In this document: piece by piece, positions 32,005 to 43,396 of the stretch
How positions within the stretch are numbered: the first letter of the stretch is position 1
Layout of the letters: every line of letters starts with the position of its first letter
From: Lepeophtheirus salmonis
Lineage: Eukaryota; Arthropoda; Copepoda; Siphonostomatoida; Caligidae
Direction: 5' to 3'
Assembly (NCBI RefSeq): GCF_016086655.4
Contig: NC_052138.2
Coordinates: 32,003,403-32,067,402 of the forward strand
DNA length: 64,000 nucleotides
Notes under the pieces: model-generated
Seen by the model: only the letters and a program-made list of their open reading frames with translations
What the model was told of the DNA's origin: nothing
Database searches by the model: none
Made by a program: the position numbers and the translations under genes

Positions 32005-32450
32005 CTAGATATAAAGACGATTGAGTTTACAGAAGAGGAACAGCGTTGCGCTATGATGAATATCTTTGTAATCAATTAGCTTGGGATTTTAAATCGGGAG
32101 GTATCAAATTTGTCTGGCGTCCCAATTCGAAGACTCAGCATCTTTTCCTGTATAAGACAGGTCGCTGAAGTGATCACACATATGACTTCATTGGTAAGGA
32201 AATATGTATCCTCTGCAGTCCAAATCTAATTAGATGGATTATTTTGTCTGGTACTGCGTTGAACATAAAACAAATCAAACATCTCGTGCCATCAAGGATT
32301 GCCTTTCTACTTATAATTGGGGTGAAAATGACCATCACGTCAAGGAACTACCTCATCATTGCCTCCTCCTTTCTGACCCTAAACCAGTCCTTGATTGATG
32401 CTGGAGGAGGATACATCAAATGCACTTTTTTTTTCAACATTCATATGTAG
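32005..32450 (+). pseudogene. Tc1/mariner relic, sister of the 10.3-kb copy
   Basis: Plus strand: KTIEFTEEEQRCAMMNIFV (32010-32070), LNREVSN, then helix-turn-helix traces (IRQVAEVITHMTSLVRKY) to 32210, joined to the C-terminal half: MDYFVWYCVEHKTNQTSRAI (32232-32290; third catalytic Asp), KDC, a frame change, IIASSFLTLNQSLIDAGGGY and IK (32360-32420). The N-terminal KTI.FTEEEQ start and the joined C-terminal half both match the minus-strand relic at 10.3-11.1 kb, so both are related deleted copies. Terminal repeats not recognised. Confidence 0.7.
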
Positions 32451-32559
32451 AATTTAAACCAATTTTCTAGGTAATACGCCCAAAATTTTAATTTTTTTGA
32501 AAAATGCCGAGATGTGATGTGACAAGATGTATTCAGTGCTCCCTTATGTATATCCTAAA

Positions 32560-33125
32560 TATATTCTTAATGTAAGAAATATAAATATAGTCATATAAAA
32601 TAATCTCGCAGCCGTTTTACAAAAGCTTTGGACGTGTATAGTGGGTGCCCTCTACATAGTGCTCTTTGATATATATCATATACATATTTTTGATCTAAAA
32701 CTTACAATGTAGTCGTATTAATGAAATATGGGAGGCACTTTGTATGTAGCATCAGTCGTCCATTCAGGGATCACTGTTGTTGATAGTGAGCGCTCTAGAG
32801 ACTAAAGTACTCTACGCCTCATCACTCATCAAATCTGGCGGGGTTCTAGATGTAGCATCGATTATATATACAAGGACAAGTATATTTTTGTTCTAAAAAA
32901 TACTTAATGGGAAATGTAATCAGATTTAGCAACGAGACAAAACACAGCCAGTGAGAGCTCTGGAACGTAATATATTCCCTGGCTCATCAACAGTCATGAC
33001 ATCATATTTTTTTTTTCTCAAACTCTTATTATTATTTTTCATTCTTGAGGAGAGAACACATACGACTTAATATAATTATTGAGTATTTTTGTGCTCATAA
33101 AAAATGGAAATAACGCTGAGGATTT
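32560..33125 (+). repeat. Dispersed repeat family B, copy 1
   Basis: Matches 61390-62070. Best shared part: AGATTTAGCAACGAGACAAA, CACAGCCAG, CTCATCAACAGTCATGACAT, AACTCTTATTATTATTTTTC, ATTCTTGAGGAGAGAACA, then a GCTCATAAAAAATGG tail. Also AGCGCTCTAGAGACTAAAGT at 32798 equals part of the other copy (GCCCTAAAAACTAAAGTACT), so this copy contains an internal duplication of the unit. Non-coding. Confidence 0.6.
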
Positions 33126-33129
33126 TTCG

Positions 33130-33994
33130 GGTAGTTATTTTTTTTATTTTTAAAGCAAGACTTGTCTATTTGTCTCAATTACAAAATTTAGAATAGCTTT
33201 TTGATTTGGCAAGGTTGGAATTATTCTACTAGGTATCCTGCTTTCTTGTAAAAATAGATATTTTTGCTTTACTTGGTCAAATATAGAATTGTAAAAATTA
33301 TGTCCATACTTGAATATGAAATTCTTATTCATTGGCAATCTGAACAGTGTTTTTTACTTTCCAAATCTGTTATACTTAGATCACTATTCTTTTATTCTTG
33401 AGGCATCGACAAATAAGCTTAGAGTGACTTCGCGTCAAAGCTATAAATCAAGGGATGAAATGATGACCACGTGATCAATATTTTGTCCGAAGTAGTGGTC
33501 TACACGACAATACTTTTTCTTTACTAGAGGGGTCGAGTTGCCTTGAATATATATATTTTTATATACCAAAAGTACGTATAATTTACGTGTCTAGACTGAT
33601 GGTCATTGGTCTCAATGACCTCCTCCTGAATAGGAATATTTATACGGCCCCAAATTATGGAAAAAATCAATAAATTTTAAAGTAAAAATTCTTCTTTCAT
33701 AAAATTAGTAATCCTTTTTTTTAGATGCAATAAAATATTATACTGGTTTCTCTTTTCTATAAAAATTCAAAAAAAAAGAAGAAATATGCATACCATTATG
33801 AACTTATGAAAAGGCACTTTGAGAAAATAAGGTTTAGCTCTCCTTGAAATAAAAAAAAAAAAAAATGCTCGCAACTTATTTTCTATGAAAAATATTAAAA
33901 GAAGAAAAACAAAATCTAAAATTCCCTTGTAGAACATGTACAAAGTATATGTGCAAGTTTTTACCATTTTTATCATATAAGTCATATTATATAT
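33130..33994. other. AT-rich stretch without recognised gene
   Basis: No supported feature. Confidence 0.35.
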
Positions 33995-34100
33995 AAGTAT
34001 CGGTGGAATTGGCAATATTGAGCCGATTCTGATACTTGAACAAAGGCGGATTCTTGGCGATTCCGATACCAATTCTGATTCATCGGCACATCCTTACTTT
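33995..34100 (-). mobile_element. MITE family E fragment
   Basis: Minus strand reads GGATGTGCCGATGAATCAGA, ATTGGTATCGGAATCGCC, AGAATCCGCC: the GGAATCGGTATCGG core of family E with a hAT-type GTGCCGAT lead-in. Partial. Confidence 0.5.
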
Positions 34101-34254
34101 ATACTTATATGCTTTCTCCTCAACTAAATACTGATTGGTACGGCTGTAAATCCTAAGCATGTTTTAGCGTGTTAAATTGTGTTTATCTTTATTTTCTTAG
34201 TATGGGATTCTTTTTTTCTTTACGAGAGAAGATTTCAGTATAAAGTGTATTCAC

Positions 34255-34510
34255 AAGTGTTTGTGCCCATCAATGACGGAGAGTAACACAAAGTATTTCT
34301 TGAGGAGTTATAGTATAAGTCCCAGTTGAACTCAGAGTAGAATTAAATATCGGAAACGTAGCTATTCCTGTTTAAGTCCTTATTTGATAGTATGGTATAT
34401 TTCCTTCTCCCTGCTGATCTAACATCAACACTATGACAGATAAACAACTATTAGCTCAAACATTCTTCTAATTATCAGGGTTACCATATCAATTTTGGGT
34501 TCATTTTTTT
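34255..34510 (+). repeat. Dispersed repeat family A, copy 6 (left arm of pair)
   Basis: GTTTGTGCCCATCAATGACG, GAGAGTAACACAAAG, GTCCCAGTTGAACTCAGAG, TAGAATTAAATATCGGAAAC, TTCCTTCTCCCTGCTGAT, CTATGACAGATAAACAAC, CATTCTTCTAATTATCAGGG, TTACCATATCAATTTTGGG. An inverted partner follows at 34885. Confidence 0.65.
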
Positions 34511-34884
34511 ATAATTTCAGATCCACTAGAACACCATAGTCTGAATTAATGATAAATTGAAAAAAAATATTTGTTTTTGTAAAGGTTTAGTTGTGAGTTT
34601 ACCTACTCATACTATGTAATTGGTGATTAGGGATGAAAAAGGTGTTTATTTTGGGCATGATAAAATTTCTAGAGCAGAATTAGACAAAAAAATAACAGTT
34701 GGACCCAATAAATTGAAGGGGTGTAAATAATTTTTCTACCATATGAAGTTCTTAACCAACTGAGCACTTTAATTCCAGTAGGGATCGCAAAGACTTTATA
34801 GTAGTAGTTGTAAAATAGGCACGAGGGTCCGAATCTAACCCTACAGTAAATATGTGGTGAGCTCAAACTATAAACCCCAAATGT

Positions 34885-35275
34885 TAAAAAAAAAGGAAAC
34901 CAAAAATCTACATGTTGTCCTTGACAATTTGAAGAATGTTTTGGAGGAGAGAAGCTTAGCTGTCATGACGTTTCACCTGTGACAAGGGAGGAGGATGGAA
35001 GAAATAAATAAAAATATTGACAAGAATTGCTTCGATGTCGATTCTCAATCTTAGTCTGAATCCAACGAGGGCTTAGACTTATCGACAAATCTTCCAGGTT
35101 ACTCTTCGTCTTTTATGTGCAAATACGAATGTTCAATCAGGTTTTGAATGTAATAGATTTTAGTACAAAAATAACTTGACTACTCAGGAGTTAAAGGATT
35201 ATGACAACAGCTGAGGAAAATAAAATTGATTCTTGTAATTCCCAATTCCAAAAATCCAAATCACTTTTCATATAA
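34885..35275 (-). repeat. Dispersed repeat family A, copy 7 (right arm of pair)
   Basis: Complement of the family: GACAATTTGAAGAATGTTTT, GGAGGAGAGAAGCTTAGCTG, TCATGACGTTTCACCTGTGA, CAAGAATTGCTTCGATGTCG, CAATCAGGTTTTGAATGTAA, CTACTCAGGAGTTAAAGGAT, ACAGCTGAGGAAAATAAAAT. With 34255-34510 it forms an inverted pair around about 375 bases that include a second trace, GGTGTTTATTTTGGGCATGA at 34641. Confidence 0.7.
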
Positions 35276-35279
35276 TAAA

Positions 35280-37025
35280 CTGAAAAAAAAAGCAAAACAA
35301 CTTTAATTAATTGTTCCATATGTCCCGGCTCCCACCTGACAAGAGTCACTTAAAGAAAGGAGATATTTGGCAAAAAATTAAATCCCCCTTGATTCTTGCA
35401 ACAACGGATAAATACTTTTCAACCAAATTTTTAAATCCTGATCAACTATTTATGCAAAAGGTTGGACGTACAATCAGTGGATGTGATGATAAAAATGCAC
35501 CCATCTATCAAGAGTCCTGAAGATCTCCCCAATTTCTAATTTTATTCCACTAAAAAATTGGATGTCTTTTAGTATGTTTTAAACTACTAAATGAAAAATA
35601 AACGGAAGCAAATCTTTCTAAAATCTTTATTTGTAGATGTAATATAACATAATTAATTTTGTAATATAAAACAACACTAATTTACTTTCAATAATCCTTA
35701 AAAAAAATGTATTATCACTAAATACAAATTGTTCAATTGGGAAATTTTGGTTGCTCTTTTTCAAAAAATTTAGTTCTCTTTTTTTTGCCCATTTTGGGCA
35801 AAAAAAACATACTCAAATCCCATGTCTAATAATCACCTACAAAATTTTTATTATGATGAACAAGATTAAATATGTGTTTATTAACATGTATAACTCCTTT
35901 ATTTAAATATTATAGACTTATAATTTATTAAGAGAAGCTAAGGATTGCTTGCTGCATTCATTGTTTGTACTTAAATATTTATTACCATTAATGTTATTGT
36001 TCTTTTTATAGAGAAGGTAGGGGATACAAATTAAGGCCAAAGAAAATGTAATTACAGATTCTAATAGAACTTTTTGTACTTATTAATTAATAGCTAGTAT
36101 ATCTACTTTTTATTTATGGAACATTGTATTTTTGGCTGGAAACAAGGATGAATCAGAGTAATTTATTTTTCATGTCTGGAATTAATTTTATAATTGAACA
36201 TTAAAAAAATTAGAAATAACGGGAATGAGAACTTTGTATAGCTCAAACATCCGCCTAAATTCATTTGCTCTAATGATGGTCGGTTAGAAATTTTTTATAA
36301 GTTTTTTGAAAACCTTGACCACTCAAAATTTAATTTAAGAGATTTTTCTAAATTTGTTCTAAATCTATGGCACATTTTGCGTTTTTGATGTTTTGTGTGA
36401 CCTTGAGTGCTAACCTTTGAAAATGACCCCTCAAAATTGAATGTCCTCTTACTGGTAACATATATAATCTTCCTGCAAAGCTTTATCAAAATTAATCTCT
36501 TTCTTTTTCTGTAATCTTTCTACAAACCGTGTGCAAAGACACACCTTCAACCTCTGTTGCCAGAGATAATAATATCTTCATGAAACTAATTTTTACCCAC
36601 CTTTGATAAATTTATGTACTCAATGGAGTCAAAGATTATAAAAACTAATTCAATACAATTTTTAAACTAGGTTTTTATCAAATTAAAAACTTTTTAATTT
36701 GACGTTATAGAAACTAATTATTCTTTTGTAAATGAAGCCCTAATTATTCATGCTTCAAATACATAAATTCCTATGGAAGTAAAACAATTGAAAATCCGAG
36801 GATTATTTTTTTGGATACAAAACTTATAAAATATGCTAGTTTTTTAATCTTTAAGTTGTATTTACTTAAGATTTCCATGCTCACATATAAAATTCAAGTA
36901 CGTATTTGAAATTTGCGAAGCAAAATTAAAGATAAGTAATAATTTTTATTTGGTTAAAAAAAAAAAAAAAACGCCCAAAAATGATTTAAAAAGGTCAGGG
37001 ATATAACTAAATATCCTAATATAGA
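35280..37025. other. AT-rich stretch with one hairpin, no recognised gene
   Basis: The 69-codon frame 35311-35520 (DKYFSTKFLNPDQLFMQKVG) matches nothing I know. 36300-36500 contains TGTGACCTTGAGTGCTAACC, similar in flavour to dispersed TGACCTTTGACC repeats. No host gene supported. Confidence 0.35.
35779..35807. repeat. Perfect 13-bp hairpin
   Basis: Arms TTTTTTTTGCCCA (35779-35791) and TGGGCAAAAAAAA (35795-35807) around a 3-base loop. A U-rich hairpin if transcribed from either strand; role unknown. Confidence 0.6.
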
Positions 37026-37030
37026 TATAT

Positions 37031-37180
37031 ACTAACGGTAGCACCCAGCGTTGCCCTGAGTAATTAGACAATTTTGTATTGATAATTATATAAATACATT
37101 CTATACAAAGACACATTCTTATATTATATACATACAGGTATTAATAAATAATAATTGAATAAAAAATAATTGAGCTAAAA
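37031..37180 (-). mobile_element. Helentron-like 3' end fragment, copy 3
   Basis: ACTAACGGTAGCACCCAGCG then TTGCCCTGAGTAATTAGACA matches the ends at 5051 and 30881. On the minus strand: CTCAGGGCAACGCTGGGTGC then TACCGTTAGT. Confidence 0.5.
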
Positions 37181-37189
37181 AGTACGAAG

Positions 37190-37724
37190 TCATCAATTTG
37201 ATCCCTGTTTAGTAATATTAGTAAGATGAATGTTCAAAAAGAAAGGAGGGATTTTTACGGAAGACATACTTGACTAGCTTTGGTAATGAATCAATGTCAT
37301 CTTTGAGGTAAACTTTGTGCTGGACTCTTTTTAAGAAGAAGATAGGTCATAACAGATGTATTCATTCATCAATGCCTGGAGAGGAGTTAATCTTGAATGA
37401 GGTTACTGAAGGAATCTAAGGAACTGATAGCTTTTGACGGTCACTGGTTGCATACCATTCCTTCCCAAGACGGAATTGAAAATACGGATAAAAATCTCAA
37501 TATTTGTGTTCCTAGCTTCTGAAATATTTTTTTCTTTCTAATTTCCTTTTGTAATTTATTTAGAAACATAACAGGCAAGAGGGGAGGGAATCCGATTGGA
37601 TGGCAGTCATTCGAAAAGGAAAAACGGTTGTTGCGTTTGCTATTTCTTCTTTTCATTTCGTTACTTAATTGGTTGTCGTGGTGTTTGCATTAGCGATTTA
37701 AATAGTCTATATTTTTAAGCCGGC
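37190..37724. other. Stretch without recognised gene
   Basis: Less AT-rich than average around 37200-37650, with no motif I can assign; could be an old transposon interior. Confidence 0.3.
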
Positions 37725-38110
37725 CCGTTTTTTTGGAATTTTTGATCTGAAGAATGAATTTTCTTTTCCTTCAGCTGTAGTTATTATTATTTAACCCCTG
37801 AGCAGTGAACTATTTTCTTGCTACATTCAATTATATACAAAACCTGATTAACCATTAGTGTGTGCTCATAAAAGACGGAAAGTAATCTTTTGGACTTGCT
37901 ACAGAGTTATAATTGTAAGTCGTTTTTGGACACCGGGTAGATATGAGGATCGACATTGGAGTAATTCTTGCCAATTTTTTTGTTCATTTCCTAATCTCTC
38001 TCCTTCTTTGTCACAGCTGATTTTAGATAATATAAGAAAACGCAATGACAGCTGCTCTCCTCAAAAAAATTCTTCAAATTGTAAGGTTAATCATGTTGAT
38101 TTTTTTTTTA
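37725..38110 (+). repeat. Dispersed repeat family A, copy 8 (near full length)
   Basis: Most complete plus-strand copy: CTTTTCCTTCAGCTGTAGTT, TTAACCCCTGAGCAGTGAAC, TTGCTACATTCAATTATATA, GTGTGTGCTCATAAAAGACG, AGAGTTATAATTGTAAGTCG, GATATGAGGATCGACATTGG, AGTAATTCTTGCCAATTTTT, TGTCACAGCTGATTTTAGAT, AATGACAGCTGCTCTCCTC, CTTCAAATTGTAAGGTTAAT. No inverted partner follows. The 117-codon frame across it is not conserved in other copies. Confidence 0.7.
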
Positions 38111-38238
38111 AAAAGCCCATAAGTACAGACAGTTTTCATCAATATTTTGGATCTCCCTCTGAAACAAGAATTATCGTTCATCTTTTGTATAAATTCTTTA
38201 AAAATGTATAATAAAATAAATATGTATAAATTTAAATA

Positions 38239-38708
38239 TAGTGATGGAACGATTAATCAGAATCAGAGAAATGAATGTTTTTTCTGGAATCAGAATTGGG
38301 ATTGGTATCGGAAAAATAATGATAAATTTGCTATTCCGATGCTTATTAATTACTGGTATATAACTATTTATTACTTTTCTAAGTTATGAGAAATTAATTT
38401 AAAAAAAAAAATAGTACCCCCTCCAAAATTATGGAGTTTTTGCTTTTAAAAAAAATAAATAAATAAATTCTATTTCTATGAATAACAAAGTATTTCTTTA
38501 AATTTTCGGGAGAAAAATTTAGTATTCTATTTTTTTTTTCAAATAATTATATATTAGAAATTTAATAGATATGGACGCCCATGATAACAAAATTGTATTT
38601 TTTTACTATTATTTAAAATATTAAATAATTGGAAAAATAATCGGGATTGGTAATTTTTGCAAGAATGGCATCGGTATCGGAATTTTTTTTTGAATCGTCC
38701 CATTACTA
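38239..38708 (+). mobile_element. MITE family E, complete (470 bp)
   Basis: Ends pair as TAGTGATGGAACGATTAATC and, reverse complemented, TAGTAATGGGACGATTCAAA, each followed by an ATCGG-rich sub-terminal part (GGGATTGGTATCGG on the left, ATTCCGATACCGATGCC inside the right). Interior AT-rich with CCCCCTCCAAAATTATGGAG as in the 9.7-kb copy. Tip and size fit a hAT-type MITE; an exact 8-bp target duplication was not seen (flanks TTTAAATA and AATATTTT). Non-coding. Confidence 0.7.
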
Positions 38709-38711
38709 AAT

Positions 38712-39535
38712 ATTTTAATAATTTTCCTACATTAATGTTATTTTAAACGTAGAAATTATTCTTATTCTTAGCAGTAATTAATTTCCTCCCCTCAAATCAT
38801 ATATTAAGGAGCTGATACCGACAAGAGCCTTAATTCTGTATCACACAAAGTCTTGTTCTCGCCGTTTCTTGGCAAAAAATCGGGTTTGCACCGTGTTTCA
38901 TGACTGGATAATTATAATTCATGAAAAATAATTTTACCTTAAAAGAAAGAGACTTTCTCATTATATCACTTTTTCATATTTGGGAGTCTGACATATCCTA
39001 ATCCAAGATTTATATTCAAACCTGACTCTCTCTTTCATTATATTCCTTTTAAAAAAGCACACAACTAGGTCGAATAATATTACCTTTATGACGTCATAAC
39101 ATCAAAATGTCACCTATAAATCAATTAAACGGATTTTGTGTCGCAGTTTTTTTAGTCTTGTATTTTAGTCAATATAATGATTAAAAAAAGAAGATAAAAA
39201 GGTCAAGTAGGACCTACAGCCATTAAATAAATAACATATCATTTGCTAGTTTTATTCAAACTTTCTTTGGTATTTTATCAAATACATCCAAACAAAAGCA
39301 AGAAAGTTATGCATATTGTATTACATTTTGGTGGATCTACGTCAAACTAAAGGGACTCTGGGGAAAATCTATCGGGAAATAGGTTCAGATTAGAATTGTT
39401 AACTGTGCTATAGTTCACAATTAGTCTCGTGTCATTCGTAGGGATGATACTTTTGTGGAGAAAAAATATAGTTTCATTCTCCTTGGGATTTACAAAAGTC
39501 CTTCGGCGTTGTCATTATAAAAAATAGTGAAATTT
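38712..39535. other. AT-rich stretch without recognised gene
   Basis: Nothing supported. Confidence 0.35.
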
Positions 39536-39539
39536 TTTT

Positions 39540-39880
39540 GCTTAATTATTCGGCTGACATCCCAGACCGTGAACCGAAAATTGAATCGTTCTTAAAAGGT
39601 GACATATTTTCTCCTATAGTCTGAATTATGAGTTGTACAAATATGATGTATACAAACAAATTTCACTTCATTAGACGTCCTTGTAGGTCCATGGTCACAA
39701 TTTTGAAGCAAAACTCACACCATCCACAATTTATCTTTAGAATCGGTGTAGACCAAATTTTAAATGGTACCACTCTAAACCGAACTTCTATAAATTTCCG
39801 TGTTAGTTCGGTCCACTAAAAATTTTAACGGTCTCAGAAGGGTCTAGAATTTTCAGACCCATTCAAACACTAATTCAATG
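39540..39880. repeat. Possible dispersed repeat family G
   Basis: TTAGTTCGGTCCACTAAAAA, TTTTAACGGTCTCAGAAGGG and the small inverted pair GGGTCT/AGACCC give it the look of a decayed element; similar GGTCC/ACCG words lie at 11640-12490 and 62230-62270. Weak evidence. The 63-codon frame inside is not convincing. Confidence 0.3.
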
Positions 39881-39884
39881 TAAA

Positions 39885-41185
39885 TCCAATAAATGCGATA
39901 GCGAGTCTGACAAAGTTAAATATTAAATATATTCACACGGAAGCCATCTTCCCCCCCCCCCTCATATATGCCTCAAAAAAGCCCTAAATGCAGTAAACTG
40001 TATATTTATTCGTCTATTAGAACCCTTTTAAAAGATTTAGATTCTAATTGTATGACGTCATTACCTTAATGATGCCACTTTGTAAGATTCCAAATATCCC
40101 TCAAAACAGATTTCAAAACATGAGAACCCTTTAAAACGAGTAATTTTGAGAGGATAGTTCTACAATACAAGGCTTTGTTACGAATCAAAGGATATTTCAT
40201 CTTGGAGGCTCAAAGTTTATACTTTTATTATATAAAATGAACACATTTCCAATAAAATTGAGAAATCTTCATCATATGGATTTAAAAATAAAATTGAACA
40301 CTACTTGAAAGAAATGATAAACATTGATTTGTTTGATGAAATCAAAATACAATCTACTAAATATAACTCGATTTGTACAATTTTTTTTTTTTTATCTATA
40401 ATATGGAAATTCAAATAATATGGAATTCAAATGTATAACGATGTATTAATATATTTTAACTACATATTAGGTTTCGATATAAACTAAAACTAGGCAATAG
40501 AGGATATTCTTTTGAAACACAGTCAAGTTTAATTTCTTTATTTGGGTGTCTCGTTTTGAGATCCGATGGATCCCTATTAACTTTTGTATGAATAAAAAAA
40601 GGGGTTTCATTGCTATAAAGCTCAGTTGTTTTGGTTATCAAAATGGCCCATATCACGTAAAAATGTTCCATTACGTATTGATAGTATGGGTATCAATACT
40701 TACCAAGGTTAATATATATAAAAACGCTAGACAATCATGTAATCGAGCTTTCTATAATCTTTAATTTGATGTATCATACCGACTGCTGGGAAAGACAGAC
40801 AGGTATTGACGGAACACGCAACCAATCATATTCTATGACGTCACGATTAAAAAGCGTGGTGGAAGTCACCCATCCTTTTGTACACACATTAATTTATTAC
40901 TTTTTATTTTGATGAACCTTGAATACTTACGACATATTTAGGTATTTGTCTAATTTCTACTTATATAGAGTTTCGTTGGAGCAATTGTTAGATTTCTTGG
41001 GAAATAAAGAGTGTAAAATGATGAAGGAATTCGTCATAATTGACCATTCCACCTATAAAAAATGAGGAAGAAATACATAATATTATAATTAAACAAAAAT
41101 ATCAAGGAAGTTTGAAACTCTTAACACATGGGCTGACAAGTCCTGGCTTAACGAAGAAAATGCATTTTTTACCTGTTCAATATTC
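39885..41185. other. AT-rich stretch with poly-C tract, no recognised gene
   Basis: C-run near 39951. Overlapping opposite-strand frames at 40456-40764 cancel each other as evidence. Nothing supported. Confidence 0.35.
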
Positions 41186-41188
41186 TCT

Positions 41189-41850
41189 TTATTCATTGGT
41201 ATTACCTCTATCAAGAGCAGCAAAACCATTCCAGCTCCACTCTAACATTTCAATGCCTTTGTTATAAAACACTTTATCTTTTGCGTCAAAATAGTTTTCA
41301 GTTTCATCAGTAACCTTTTCATTGAAGTATTTTTTTAGGTATGCAAACAGCTAGGAGTGGCTTTGAGCCAATTTGGAGAGTAAGGTGGATGCAGAAGCAA
41401 CTCGAATGTAGTTTTCATATTGTTTTAATTGACTTGTGACATTTTGCATTATCTTGGTAAAACAGTGGTTTCTTCTTCAACAAATGGGGCTTTTCCCCTG
41501 TGATTTCATCATTCAAAGGCTCTATCAACGCTATATATGTTTCACTATTCATAAAATTTTCCTTTCTTAAAGTAATCTATGAATATTATGCCATTCGCAT
41601 CCGAAAATACCAAGGGCATAACCTTTCTATGTGATTTTTGTGCTTTCTGAGGCTTTGGACGAAGTCCACGAGCTGCTGTACACCCAGATGATGACTGCTT
41701 TTTTAACGGAGTATGGATCCATCTTTCATTTATTGTCTCAAACGGACTCAAGAATTCCAGTTTGTTACGTTAAAATATACCCAAACACTGCTCAGAATCT
41801 TCAGTACGTTTTTGTTTTTGGTCAACAAAGAGTAATCGCGGCACCCACTT
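41189..41850 (-). pseudogene. Mariner transposase fragment (classic DD34D type)
   Basis: Minus strand, residues equal to about 110-345 of a 345-residue mariner transposase. From 41845 down: SRWVPRLLFVDQKQKRTEDS, SPFETINERWIHTPLKKQSS (first catalytic block, normally VTVDETWIHHY; Asp changed to Asn), KSHRKVMPLVFSDANGIIFI, DYFKKGK. Then in other frames FVEEETTVLP, KTTFELLLHPPYSPNWLK (HPPYSPDLAPSD, third Asp lost) and DETENYFDAKDKVFYNKGIE, MLEWSWNGFAALDRGN to the stop at 41189. It belongs to the well-known insect mariner/SETMAR-like group and differs from all other relics in the window. N-terminal DNA-binding half and terminal repeats not found. Confidence 0.85.
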
Positions 41851-41854
41851 TGAA

Positions 41855-43390
41855 CAGAGATCTCTAAAAATATACACAAACAGCATAAGATTATGTTATG
41901 CTACAGAGCTACAAAGGATAATTTCTTTTCATTTGGGATTGTCTTTTGTAAAAATGGGATAATCTGTTTAGGAGAATATTAATTTAAAAGTATAAATTGT
42001 CTTGGTTATTAAATAAAGCTTTCATTCTGTATATAGCTTCAAATAGAAGAATTTGATGGGGAAAAAATGGATTTTAGATTGGAGTAACAATCATATTTAT
42101 GGAAATTCAAACAATGTATAAATAATATTGTGTGAAGGAAGTGTCATCCAGCTCTTCGATCAATGTACATGTAAAGTAATATAATATCACTTGTTAATAA
42201 ATTATTGATAATGATAAATTAAAGACTTTTGAAGAAGTTATGCATTATTTGATGTACATAATTTTAGTAAATTCATTATTATGAGCTAGGATATGAACGG
42301 TTAAAGGTGTTCAACTGAGATTATTCCCATGATCTGCAGTGTGAAGCACAAACAATTGGCATCAGAGGATAGTTGAAATATTTTAATAATTGATTAAACT
42401 TAGCAAAATAGTGTTATAAATATGCTTTTGAAAATGAATTCCGTAATTAGATACTGGAATATATTCGTTTGCTTATATTTTTTAAAGAACATGAATACCT
42501 GGAAAACATCAAAAAATTTGGAAAGTTATTTTAGAAAAGTTGAAGCACATACATCAAACTACAAAATTATAAAAAAGAAAGCCTTATTATCAAATATTCC
42601 AACATAACTCTTAGAATATAACTGGAATAAAATACATATATATTTTTTTACTCATAATTTTTGTGCGTACTGTAGCAAGTAGATGGTTAATATTAGCTAC
42701 ATAACATTTTGTCAAATGGTAGTAGTTGAAAGGTTTTAGTACATGATATAATTTGACAAAATAAATAAATAATTATCTTCTATTTCTGTTAAAATATTTT
42801 GATTAATCCTTTGAAGAGAACGGAAATGAAACTTAAATTTCCGTTATGAACATCCTTTTTATAATATGGATAATGAACTGAAAAAAAGAACCCCAAAAAC
42901 TGATTGATTCTAATGATTACGTCATTTAAATATTCAATCTAATTAACATTGAAACTTATAAAATAATTAAAACCAATACCAACCTAAGATATAATATAAG
43001 TATATTATTGACATACGTTTACTTTTTTCTGAATTTTGATGTACGTACAAAGGAGATTCCCTTTTCCCACCCACCCTAAATACTTCTTTTCGTTCTTTAA
43101 CTCCCCCACATCCTCATTCAGCGTGCGCGTACGTACGTACGTAGTGGTTGTGTTAAAGAGCATACCAACACTAAAGCATTAAACAAAGTAGTGCATCGAG
43201 CACCTTTACACTTGAAAAAAATAGTATGGTTTATTTTTGGCATAATATTTCGCAAGATGTCGCTTTTTTATAACGTCACTCATTTATTTATTGTATGTAG
43301 TGTTAATAAGTTTAAATAAGTAATAATACGTAAATAATTTATTTTTGTTTTAAATATTTTATATTAACATACTATTATAAAGCAAATTTG
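41855..43390. other. AT-rich stretch without recognised gene
   Basis: Includes an ACGT microsatellite at 43129-43143. The frame 42422-42607 has no motif. If the P-like element downstream kept its left terminal repeat it should lie in 42900-43390; I could not identify it. Confidence 0.35.
43129..43143 (+). repeat. (ACGT)n microsatellite
   Basis: GTACGTACGTACGTA directly after GCGTGCGC; self-complementary. Confidence 0.7.
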
Positions 43391-43396
43391 AAACAA

